The notes beneath the pieces are model-generated. The model had not been told where the DNA came from. It saw nothing but the letters and a program-made list of their open reading frames with translations, and made no database searches. Made by a program: the position numbers and the translations under genes. This document shows, piece after piece, positions 16,481 through 23,976 of a stretch of 64,000 bases of DNA (positions are counted from its first letter, which is position 1; every line of letters begins with the position of its first letter). This stretch comes from Lachnospiraceae bacterium (lineage in GTDB: Bacteria > Bacillota > Clostridia > Lachnospirales > Lachnospiraceae), in the NCBI GenBank assembly GCA_017517305.1, contig JAFWZV010000001.1:124001-188000 (forward strand), given 5' to 3'.

Positions 16481-17554
16481 ATGAAAAAGCATATTATATT
16501 ATATATTAGTTTGTTTTTAATGCTGTTTGCAGCAGGCTGTGGCAAGGATGATGACAAAAAGCAAGCCACTACAGAGGCCACTACCCAATCGGTTTTTCCT
16601 TTAGATCAAATGATGGCAGCTTCTAATACAGACGCGGCGGAAGAGCAAACTGCCAGAATGGATGAGGACGGATTTATCTTGGCCAATGATTACGTTAAAA
16701 CCTTAGGGGATACAATTAATGTAAGAGTAGAGCCTAATACCGATGCCAATATATATATCCTTATGGGACCAGACGAGGTTGTAAGGCGTACAGGCTATAA
16801 TGATGAATGGACACGAGTTTTAATTGATGGAGATTCCTTCTATATATATTCAGATTATGTGGTAAAGACAACAGCACCTGTGGGAGCTGAGGATGATTTT
16901 ACTTTGGCAACTCCTGGAGATGCTATAGGCGAAATAATAGTTATTGATCCAGGTAATCAGAAGAATGTTAATGCTAATGTGGAGGAAATTGGACCTGGAA
17001 GCGAGGAGACAAAGCAGTGTGCATCAGCAGGCTTTGTAGGTTCTAAGTACGGCGCAAGAGAATATGAGCTTAATCTTGAATTTGCGCTGGTATTAAAGTC
17101 AGAGCTTGAACTTAGAGGCTATACAGTTTATCTTACAAGAGAGATGGATGATGTAAATATTTCCAATCAGGCAAGAGCCCAGGTTGCAAATGATTTCTCA
17201 GCAGATGCATTTATCAGAATTCAGATGAATTATAGTACAAATGAAAAGCTGACTGGAGTAATGGCACTTTGTATGCCTGAGACAAGTATGTATAATGGAC
17301 ACCTTTATGAACAAAGTCACGCGTTGTCCACAAGACTTATTCAGGGAATAACTGAAGAGGTAGATGTTGTTAATAATGGAATATACGAGACAGATCAGAT
17401 GACAGCAATAAATTGGAGTATAGTTCCTGTATCAGTTATAAAAATAGGATATTTAAGTAATGAGGCAGAGGAAGAGCTTCTGATGTCTTATGATTACCAG
17501 ACAAGAATAGCCACTGGTATTGCAAATGGTTTAGATTTCTATTTTGGAAAATAA
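16481..17554 (+). CDS. Lipoprotein with SH3-like domain and inactive-looking amidase_3 domain
   Basis: A 357-residue exported lipoprotein: signal peptide with lipobox LFAAGC (Cys20), a Thr-rich linker, a bacterial SH3-like region (~70-130), and an N-acetylmuramoyl-L-alanine amidase (amidase_3) fold from ~150 to the end. The zinc/catalytic positions are mostly replaced: DPGH reads DPGN (N159), the IHAN motif reads IQMN (Q248), and the catalytic Glu of VExGFLSN reads K321. Only Glu194 (REYELNL) of the usual four is kept. The fold is otherwise intact, so it is probably a non-enzymatic peptidoglycan-binding or amidase-regulating protein. Followed 13 nt later by degV. Confidence 0.85.
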   Translation: MKKHIILYISLFLMLFAAGCGKDDDKKQATTEATTQSVFPLDQMMAASNTDAAEEQTARMDEDGFILANDYVKTLGDTINVRVEPNTDANIYILMGPDEVVRRTGYNDEWTRVLIDGDSFYIYSDYVVKTTAPVGAEDDFTLATPGDAIGEIIVIDPGNQKNVNANVEEIGPGSEETKQCASAGFVGSKYGAREYELNLEFALVLKSELELRGYTVYLTREMDDVNISNQARAQVANDFSADAFIRIQMNYSTNEKLTGVMALCMPETSMYNGHLYEQSHALSTRLIQGITEEVDVVNNGIYETDQMTAINWSIVPVSVIKIGYLSNEAEEELLMSYDYQTRIATGIANGLDFYFGK

Positions 17555-17567
17555 GGGGAGACAGGTT

Positions 17568-18440
17568 ATGAGAGATTATGTATTAGTAAGTGATTCTACA
17601 GGGGATTTACCTGTTGATGTAATAAAGGAGTTAGGTGTTAGAATATTACCTTTTTCCTATTCTATTAATGATGAGGTTTTTTACTATTATTTAGATGAGA
17701 GAGATGGGGATATCAGCAAGTTTTATGACAGATTAAGAGCTGGAGATATGCCTGTAACTGCACAGGTTAATCCTGTTACTTATCAGGAGTTGTTTGAGGA
17801 AATTGTTAAGGAAGGAAAGGATGTGCTTTATCTTGCTTTTTCTTCAGGGCTTAGTGGCTCCTATCAGACATCTAAGATGGCTATAGAGATGGTAAAGGAA
17901 GATTATCCTGATGCCAAAATTATTTCTATAGATTCATTATCTGCATCTGTAGGTCAGGGAGCATTTGTATATGAAGCGGCTATGCTTAAAAAATCTGGTA
18001 TGGATATTGATGCCTTAGCACAGTGGATCAAAGAAAAAAGGCAGGATGTTAAGCATTGGTTTATGGTTGAGGATTTATTCCATCTTAAGAGAGGTGGAAG
18101 ACTTTCAGCGGTTAGTGCTGTGGTAGGAAGTGCCCTTAAGATAAAGCCTATATTAAGTGTTGATGAAGAGGGTAAGCTAGTGGTTAAATCAAAGGCTAGA
18201 GGAGTTGGAAAGGCCTTGGACTTCATTCTTTCAAAGGTTAAGGAGGATACGGAGGATTTAAGTGAGCTACGTGCTATAATTGGACATGCTGATGCTCTTG
18301 ATAACGCTGAAAAGCTTAAGAATATGGCTATAGAAGCAGGGATGAAGGAAGAGAATATTATGGTTGCACCAATTGGACCAATCATAGGAACTCACGTGGG
18401 TGCAGGAATGACTGCAATGGCATTTGTTACAAAAGTGTAA
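17568..18440 (+). CDS. DegV family fatty-acid-binding protein
   Basis: A 290-residue cytosolic protein of the DegV fold. The N-terminal SDSTGDLP motif, the LAFSSGLSGSYQT segment, HWFMVEDLFHLKRGGRLS, and the C-terminal GPIIGTHVGAGM are all family hallmarks. DegV proteins bind a fatty acid and some act as FakB partners of the FakA kinase. ATG 17568 follows AAGGGGAGAC; the longer frame would overlap the previous gene. The stop codon lies inside an inverted repeat that contains a WalR-type box for the next gene. Confidence 0.92.
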   Translation: MRDYVLVSDSTGDLPVDVIKELGVRILPFSYSINDEVFYYYLDERDGDISKFYDRLRAGDMPVTAQVNPVTYQELFEEIVKEGKDVLYLAFSSGLSGSYQTSKMAIEMVKEDYPDAKIISIDSLSASVGQGAFVYEAAMLKKSGMDIDALAQWIKEKRQDVKHWFMVEDLFHLKRGGRLSAVSAVVGSALKIKPILSVDEEGKLVVKSKARGVGKALDFILSKVKEDTEDLSELRAIIGHADALDNAEKLKNMAIEAGMKEENIMVAPIGPIIGTHVGAGMTAMAFVTKV

Positions 18441-18441
18441 C
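18425..18441 (+). promoter_or_regulatory. WalR-type box 1
   Basis: TGTTAC-AAAAG-TGTAAC, a perfect fit to the WalR (YycF) consensus TGTWAH-N5-TGTWAH. It ends 6 nt before the -35 of the hydrolase promoter and overlaps the degV stop codon. It is also the centre of a 10-bp inverted repeat (18421-18446). Confidence 0.65.
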
Positions 18442-18447
18442 AAATGC

Positions 18448-18476
18448 TTGACATATATTATACGAGGTGTTAAAAT
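18448..18476 (+). promoter_or_regulatory. Promoter of the cell wall hydrolase gene
   Basis: TTGACA (18448-18453), 17 nt, TAAAAT (18471-18476), flanked on both sides by WalR-type boxes. Confidence 0.85.
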
Positions 18477-18478
18477 AT

Positions 18479-18518
18479 CGATGTAACAAATGTGTAACAA
18501 CTGTTACATCGATTTTTA
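18479..18518 (+). terminator. Hairpin with T-run: degV terminator or leader attenuator
   Basis: CGATGTAACA pairs with TGTTACATCG (13-nt loop) followed by ATTTTTATTTTT. Because it lies at the expected transcription start of the hydrolase promoter, it would also form in that transcript. Confidence 0.65.
18482..18498 (+). promoter_or_regulatory. WalR-type box 2
   Basis: TGTAAC-AAATG-TGTAAC, again a perfect TGTWAH-N5-TGTWAH match, about 6 nt downstream of the -10. A site here would be expected to repress or to modulate. Confidence 0.6.
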
Positions 18519-18550
18519 TTTTTGTAATTTTTTTGGAATAGGTGTTGATT

Positions 18551-19768
18551 ATGAGTAAAAGAACTAAGTCAAAGCTTAGAGATTTCAAAATTTTTCTTTC
18601 AAAAGAGGTCTTTAACGGAAGATACGTTGTAAGAAATATTTTAATCACAACAATAATAGTATCTTTGATTGCTACTACTGTTGGTATGGCAGTTTTGACA
18701 TCACAGAATAATGTTACAGAGGTTGAGGTTGAGAAGCCAATTCCACAGAGCTACACTATTAACTCTTTGGATACTGATGTAATAAGAATGGATTCAATCA
18801 ACTTACTTTTAGCTGAGTTAGATGCTAATTCACAGGCTGGAGTAGAGGCTAACGAGACTATCGTAGTTTCAGATGCTTTAACTACAAAGGGTAATGTGAT
18901 TGATAATGATGTATTCATAAGAGCTGAGGCTTCATATATGGGTGAGGTTGTTGGCACAGCATATTTGGATGAAGAATATGTTGTTGATATGAGTAAGTCA
19001 GATGAAGAGTGGATATGTATAGTACTTGAGGATAACTCTATAGGCTATATTAATGCTATGTTTATTGAGATTCAGTCTGAAGAACCTGTTGAAGTGGAAG
19101 AGGCAGAAGGCCAGATAGTTGAGGTAACTGGCGAAGTTACTGAGACAGAGTCTGAGAGCTCATCAGCAGTTAAGCCAGTACAGGGTACAGGTACTGCGGA
19201 GAAGGTAGACAATACACCAGCTCCACCGCAGAGCACAGGAGGTGTTGTTGAGACTCCATCACAGAGTACTACAGAGTCAACAGAATCAGCTGGAACTACT
19301 GAGGCACCTGCTACAACAGAGCAGGAAACTAGTACAGATAAGCCTTACAGAGAGGATACAGTAGTTAATGCAGGTGTCCCTGTAACTACTACATATAGAA
19401 GTCCAATCACATTAAGCGAGGAGGATATTAACCTTTTAGCTACAATCGTTACACTTGAGAGTGGCGGTGAGTCATACGAGGGTCAGCTTGCAGTTGCTAA
19501 TGTTATTATTAACAGAATGCAGACTGGATATTGGGGCTCAACTGTAGCAGATGTTGTTTATGCACCATATCAGTTTAGTTGTACATCATCTCCAATGTTA
19601 GACTACTACTTAGCTAACGGTGCACAGGAGAGTGCTAGACAGGCAACACTTGAGGCACTTTCAGGGGTTAACAATATCGGTAACTACATGTGCTTTAGAG
19701 CTACATATGTAACTGATCTTGAGGATTACTCAGTTTACTCTGTAATAGGAAACCATGTGTTCCACTAA
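18551..19768 (+). CDS. Membrane-anchored cell wall hydrolase, SleB-like (Hydrolase_2)
   Basis: A 405-residue protein. A basic N-terminus and one transmembrane segment (~32-52) place the rest outside. Residues ~115-175 form an SH3-like region (VFIRAEASYMGEVVGTAYLDEEY), ~180-275 is a Thr/Ser/Glu/Pro-rich wall-spanning linker, and ~295-405 is the SleB/Hydrolase_2 catalytic domain with the glutamate in LESGGESYEGQLAVANVIINR and the APYQFSC segment. SleB-type enzymes are lytic transglycosylases or muramidases. Two WalR-type boxes surround its promoter, which fits control by the essential wall-stress regulator. ATG 18551 is taken as start. Confidence 0.88.
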   Translation: MSKRTKSKLRDFKIFLSKEVFNGRYVVRNILITTIIVSLIATTVGMAVLTSQNNVTEVEVEKPIPQSYTINSLDTDVIRMDSINLLLAELDANSQAGVEANETIVVSDALTTKGNVIDNDVFIRAEASYMGEVVGTAYLDEEYVVDMSKSDEEWICIVLEDNSIGYINAMFIEIQSEEPVEVEEAEGQIVEVTGEVTETESESSSAVKPVQGTGTAEKVDNTPAPPQSTGGVVETPSQSTTESTESAGTTEAPATTEQETSTDKPYREDTVVNAGVPVTTTYRSPITLSEEDINLLATIVTLESGGESYEGQLAVANVIINRMQTGYWGSTVADVVYAPYQFSCTSSPMLDYYLANGAQESARQATLEALSGVNNIGNYMCFRATYVTDLEDYSVYSVIGNHVFH

Positions 19769-19786
19769 GTGAATAGGGAAAGATAT

Positions 19787-19821
19787 TACTCCGGTACATT
19801 AAATATGTACCGGAGTTTTTG
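19787..19821 (+). terminator. Rho-independent terminator of the hydrolase gene
   Basis: ACTCCGGTACAT pairs with ATGTACCGGAGT around TAAAT, followed by TTTT. Confidence 0.9.
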
Positions 19822-19922
19822 CGTTTCTTGGAATATAAAGTTGTTTGTGATAAGGTACATATTTCCATAAAATTTTTTGGTTCAATCGTATATTGAATAT
19901 AGAAAGTTTTATGGAGGTTGTT

Positions 19923-21140
19923 ATGAATAATAAGAAATGGAGAATTGTATTAGCTAGCATATTTTTAGTTGTTGTAATAGCAGTAGTTGTATGTATTTTA
20001 ATTGTGCATAAATCGGAAGACAAATCTCAAAATGGAGAGGGCGGTGTTACTGTGTCTGATGTGGATGGAGTGAATACTACCACAGAGGAACATATGGATT
20101 TTACCACTGACGATTGGACTAGCTTTGAGTTTGCCCTTAATAATAAGGTATATACCTGGCCGGTAACATATTCTGAACTTACAGCTGATGGATATGTTAT
20201 AAAATATGATGAAGATGTTGACTATGAGAATTCCGAAGAGTTTGTATCGAGATTTCATGTTATGTATCATAAGGATAATAGTGATATATGGTTGTCGGCA
20301 AGCTTTGAGGAGTGTACAGAGGTTAAGACAGAAGCAGCGGATTATTATATAGAAAGTATTGTGGTTCATGGCGGAAGTTCACAGCCACAAGGTGGTTTTA
20401 TTCTTTGCAATGGAGTAAAAACAGGCATGAGCTATGACCAGGTGGTAGCCGTGATGGGTTTTGAGGTTGATAAAGACTTTTATGATGGAGGTAGTGGTGA
20501 CCGATTTGATGTTAGATATGAGAATGAGGATGGTACACGTATGCTTAAGATGACCTTCGAGGATGATGAGCTAGAGACCATTAACCTATATGATTTATCT
20601 GGTCAGCTTGAGGAAGAAAGCTTAAAAGATTATAGTAAGGCTTGGGAAAACCTGGTGTTTACACTGAATGGAAAAAACTATACTTGGCCTATTTCCTATA
20701 ATCAGTTAATTGAAGAAGGCTATAGTGTTGTAGAAAAAAACTACGAGGAATACACCGATGACCCATTAAGCTGCACTGAATCTATGTGGGATGAGGAAGA
20801 TAGAAAATATACTTTTTCTGTTAGATTTAGAAAAAAATCCCAGGATGCAGCTCTGACAGATTCTTATGTAGAAGGATTTGTATTTTATGATTGGGGAAAT
20901 ATTCCTAATTATAGAATGGAGCTGGGAAATGGAATTGGTTTTGACAGTAGCTATGATGATGTTGTGGAAAAGATGGGAAAACCAACTACAGAAGGTCTCA
21001 TATCAGGTGGTGGAACCAATTATGCATATAATGCGAGCTATAAAAGCGAGGATGATCTGCGAATGATAGAATTTATATTCGATAGTTCATATGGTGTATA
21101 TCGGATAAGTATATATAATTTAGAAGAAGTGGAAACATAA
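19923..21140 (+). CDS. Membrane-anchored protein with two tandem copies of an unknown domain
   Basis: A 405-residue protein with one N-terminal transmembrane segment (~8-28) and an extracytoplasmic body made of an internal duplication. The first copy opens FEFALNNKVYTWPVTYSEL and the second FTLNGKNYTWPISYNQL. Each is followed by a GMSYDQVVAVMG / SSYDDVVEKMGKP segment and ends with an INLYDLSG / ISIYNLEE strand. The G.SYDDVVEKMG part is like the SmpA/OmlA-type small domain also found in Gram-positive lipoproteins. Function unknown. ATG 19923 follows GGAGG; the longer frame from 19893 lacks a ribosome site. Confidence 0.8.
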   Translation: MNNKKWRIVLASIFLVVVIAVVVCILIVHKSEDKSQNGEGGVTVSDVDGVNTTTEEHMDFTTDDWTSFEFALNNKVYTWPVTYSELTADGYVIKYDEDVDYENSEEFVSRFHVMYHKDNSDIWLSASFEECTEVKTEAADYYIESIVVHGGSSQPQGGFILCNGVKTGMSYDQVVAVMGFEVDKDFYDGGSGDRFDVRYENEDGTRMLKMTFEDDELETINLYDLSGQLEEESLKDYSKAWENLVFTLNGKNYTWPISYNQLIEEGYSVVEKNYEEYTDDPLSCTESMWDEEDRKYTFSVRFRKKSQDAALTDSYVEGFVFYDWGNIPNYRMELGNGIGFDSSYDDVVEKMGKPTTEGLISGGGTNYAYNASYKSEDDLRMIEFIFDSSYGVYRISIYNLEEVET

Positions 21141-21172
21141 AAATACCCCGGCACATTTGTGTCGGGGTATTT
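21139..21172. terminator. Bidirectional terminator between convergent genes
   Basis: AAATACCCCGGCAC pairs with GTGTCGGGGTATTT around ATTT. It serves both the duplicated-domain gene and argG. Confidence 0.9.
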
Positions 21173-21187
21173 GGAAATATATGTGTA

Positions 21188-22402
21188 TTACTTATCTCTC
21201 TTAGCGTCAAGCATTCCACGAACCTTCATAGATAATCCGAAGAGGTTAATGAAGCCCTCTGCATCCTTGTGATCATAAAGGTCACCAGTTGTGAAGCTTG
21301 CAAGCTCCTCTGAATACATGCTGTATGGAGAAGTAGTACCAGCCTTAATAATGTTACCCTTGTAAAGCTTGAACTTAACCTCACCAGTTACACGCTCCTG
21401 GCTCTTCTCGATAAATGCCTGGAGTGACTCTCTAAGTGGGCAGAACCACTTTCCTTCATAAATCATATCAGCGAACTTATCTGAGATAATCTTCTTGAAT
21501 GCAAGAGTATCTCTGTCAAGGATAAGCTCCTCAAGCTGCATATGAGCCTCCATAAGGATTGTTCCACCTGGAGTCTCGTATACACCACGTGACTTCATAC
21601 CAACAACTCTGTTCTCAACGATATCAATAATACCAACACCGTGCTTTCCACCAAGTCTGTTAAGCTCACGAATGATATCTGAAACCTTCATCTCCTTGCC
21701 ATTAACTGACTTTGGAACACCCTTCTCAAATGTTAATGTAACATACTCAGCCTCATCTGGTGCCTTCTCTGGATGAGTACCAAGTACAAGAAGGTGATCC
21801 CAGTTAGGCTCAAGTGAAGGATCCTCAAGCTCAAGTCCCTCATGGCTGATGTGCCATAAGTTTCTATCACGGCTGTATGATGATGAAGCGTCGAATGGAA
21901 GGTCAATTCCATGCTGCTTACAATATTCAATCTCGTCCTCTCTTGACTGCATAGTCCACTCGTCCTGTCTCCAAGTAGCGATAACCTTAAGGTCTGGAGC
22001 AAGTGCCTTTATATTAATCTCGAATCTTACCTGATCATTACCCTTACCAGTTGCACCATGGCAAATAGTAGTAGCGTTTTCCTTACGAGCAATCTCTACA
22101 AGCTTTTTAGCAATAAGAGGTCTTGCAAAAGAAGTACCAAGGAGATACTTGTTCTCATAAGTTGCATTAGCCTGAACACCAGGAACGATGTACTCGTCAC
22201 AGAATTCATCAACAACATCGAGTATGTAAAGCTTCTCAGCACCTGAATACTTTGCTCTTTCCTCTAAGCCATCAAGCTCGCTTTCCTGTCCTACATCGAT
22301 ACATACACAGATAACTTCAAAATCATAAGTTTCCTTTAACCAAGGTATAATGGCAGTAGTATCAAGTCCGCCAGAATACGCAAGAATAACTCTTTCCTTC
22401 AT
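21188..22402 (-). CDS. argG: Argininosuccinate synthase
   Basis: Joins citrulline and aspartate using ATP to give argininosuccinate, the penultimate step of arginine synthesis. 404 residues, normal length. The PP-loop ATP motif AYSGGLDTT is at residues 8-16; the citrulline/aspartate segments GATGKGNDQVRFE and YSRDRNLWHIS(H)EG are present. It is transcribed away from argC-argJ-argB with the intergenic space holding both promoters and ARG-box-like sequences. Start ATG follows AGGAGGAAA. Confidence 0.97.
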   Translation of the reverse strand: MKERVILAYSGGLDTTAIIPWLKETYDFEVICVCIDVGQESELDGLEERAKYSGAEKLYILDVVDEFCDEYIVPGVQANATYENKYLLGTSFARPLIAKKLVEIARKENATTICHGATGKGNDQVRFEINIKALAPDLKVIATWRQDEWTMQSREDEIEYCKQHGIDLPFDASSSYSRDRNLWHISHEGLELEDPSLEPNWDHLLVLGTHPEKAPDEAEYVTLTFEKGVPKSVNGKEMKVSDIIRELNRLGGKHGVGIIDIVENRVVGMKSRGVYETPGGTILMEAHMQLEELILDRDTLAFKKIISDKFADMIYEGKWFCPLRESLQAFIEKSQERVTGEVKFKLYKGNIIKAGTTSPYSMYSEELASFTTGDLYDHKDAEGFINLFGLSMKVRGMLDAKRDK

Positions 22403-22434
22403 GGTATATTTCCTCCTAAAAAATCATTAGCTTT

Positions 22435-22463
22435 AGTATAAACCTTAAATTTGTATAATGCAA
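22435..22463 (-). promoter_or_regulatory. argG promoter
   Basis: On the minus strand TTGCAT (22458-22463), 17 nt, TATACT (22435-22440). Confidence 0.8.
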
Positions 22464-22479
22464 TATGCAAAATTAAAAT

Positions 22480-22545
22480 TTTATGCATAAAAAATGAATA
22501 ATATACAGAAAATATGCATAAAACAATAAAAATATTCATATTTTT
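22480..22545. promoter_or_regulatory. ARG-box-like operators between argG and argC
   Basis: Repeated AT-rich half-sites (TATGCATAAA at 22482 and 22513, ATGAATA at 22494, TATTCATA at 22532) lie between the two divergent promoters. They resemble the ArgR/AhrC ARG box (TGAAT-N4-ATTCA), though no copy is perfect. Repression by arginine is the expected logic. Confidence 0.5.
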
Positions 22546-22557
22546 CCCAGATATGTG

Positions 22558-22586
22558 TTGCATATTTTGGTTGGTGGTTGTATAAT
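22558..22586 (+). promoter_or_regulatory. argC operon promoter
   Basis: TTGCAT (22558-22563), 17 nt, TATAAT (22581-22586). The ~115-nt leader contains a hairpin ACCAATG/CATTGGT at 22656-22678. Confidence 0.85.
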
Positions 22587-22710
22587 CGAGTGAGTATTAA
22601 GAAGTGACACCCATATAATAGGAAAAAGTTGATTTCAAAAAGAGAGGTGCACACCACCAATGCCACGATACATTGGTAGGTATTGAATAAAAGAGAAAGA
22701 GGCGATAATT

Positions 22711-23754
22711 ATGGTTAAGGTTGGTATTATTGGCTCAACCGGTTATGCTGGTCAGGAGCTTGTTAGAATTCTTTTAGGACATAAGGATGTAGAAATTGTT
22801 TGGTATGGTTCTAGAAGCTACATAGATAAGGATTATTCTGAGGTATATGGAAATATGTTTCAGATAGTTGATGCAAAGTGTATGGATGATAATATGGAGG
22901 AGCTTGCAGATAAGGCAGACGTTATATTTACAGCAACTCCACAGGGACTTTGTGCATCCCTTGTTAATGAAGATGTACTTTCAAAGTGTAAGATAGTAGA
23001 CCTATCAGCAGACTTTAGAATAAAGGATGTGGCTACATATGAGAAGTGGTATGGCATAGAGCATAAGAGTCCTGAATTCATAGAAGAGGCTGTGTATGGT
23101 CTTTGTGAGATAAACAGAGAGGATATTAAGAAGGCAAGACTTATTGCAAACCCAGGATGTTATACAACCTGTTCAATCCTTTCATTATATCCTTTAGTTA
23201 AGGAAAAAATGGTAGATGTTAATACAATCATAGTAGATGCTAAGTCAGGTACATCAGGCGCAGGTAGAGGAGCTAAGGTGGCAAACCTTTTCTGTGAGGT
23301 AAATGAAAGCTTTAAGGCATACGGTGTGGCAAGCCACAGACACACACCTGAGATTGAGGAGCAGCTTGGCTATGCTTATGAGGGTAACCCACTTCTTATA
23401 AACTTTACACCACACCTTGTTCCAATGAACAGAGGAATCCTTGCAACCTCATATGCAAACCTTACAGGTAAGTATAGCTATGAAGACATTAAGGCAGTAT
23501 ATGAGAAGTACTACAAGGATGAGTACTTTATAAGACTTTTAAATAAGGGAGTTTGTCCAGAAACCAGATGGGTTGAGGGAAGCAACTTTGTAGATATAAA
23601 TTTCGTAGTAGATGAGAGAACAAACAGAGTAGTGGTAATGGGCGCCATCGATAACCTTGTAAAGGGTGCAGCCGGTCAGGCAGTTCAGAACATGAACCTT
23701 ATCATGGGCTTAGATGAGATGGAAGGCCTTAAGATGCCACCAATGTTCCCATAG
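22711..23754 (+). CDS. argC: N-acetyl-gamma-glutamyl-phosphate reductase
   Basis: NADPH-dependent reduction of N-acetylglutamyl phosphate, third step of arginine synthesis. 347 residues, full length. The Rossmann opening VGIIGSTGYAGQELVRIL, the catalytic cysteine in LIANPGCYTTCS (near residue 149), the SGTSGAGRGAK loop and SHRHTPEIEEQL all match. First gene of argC-argJ-argB. The gap to argJ is unusually long (222 nt) and holds copy 2 of the structured core element in opposite orientation. Confidence 0.97.
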   Translation: MVKVGIIGSTGYAGQELVRILLGHKDVEIVWYGSRSYIDKDYSEVYGNMFQIVDAKCMDDNMEELADKADVIFTATPQGLCASLVNEDVLSKCKIVDLSADFRIKDVATYEKWYGIEHKSPEFIEEAVYGLCEINREDIKKARLIANPGCYTTCSILSLYPLVKEKMVDVNTIIVDAKSGTSGAGRGAKVANLFCEVNESFKAYGVASHRHTPEIEEQLGYAYEGNPLLINFTPHLVPMNRGILATSYANLTGKYSYEDIKAVYEKYYKDEYFIRLLNKGVCPETRWVEGSNFVDINFVVDERTNRVVVMGAIDNLVKGAAGQAVQNMNLIMGLDEMEGLKMPPMFP

Positions 23755-23831
23755 AAAGATAATAAGGAAAAGGGTACACACCAAGATGTGTTTATCAATT
23801 TATGTAGAATTGTAATGTCATTATCCTGTCA

Positions 23832-23951
23832 GAGGATGCGCCAAAAACTTTCCTTCCAGCCGCGACAGGGTCGGGACAAAGCTGACCGTTTTAAGTGTCA
23901 GCGTGGACCGACCCTAGGCAGGCTGGCCAATAAGGAATATTGCGCATCCTC
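23832..23951 (-). ncRNA. Structured core element, copy 2 (within the arg operon)
   Basis: A 10-bp perfect outer stem (GAGGATGCGC with GCGCATCCTC) encloses a ~100-nt core homologous, on the minus strand, to 8664-8764. Inner helices are CCAGCC/GGCTGG and AGGGTCGG/CCGACCCT, each different in sequence from copy 1 but still paired. The loop ACTTAAAACG and hairpin GCTGAC/GTCAGC are identical. It lies antisense to argC-argJ and ends 25 nt before the argJ start. Confidence 0.55.
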
Positions 23952-23976
23952 GTAAGGAAAGAGGAGGATACCAAAT

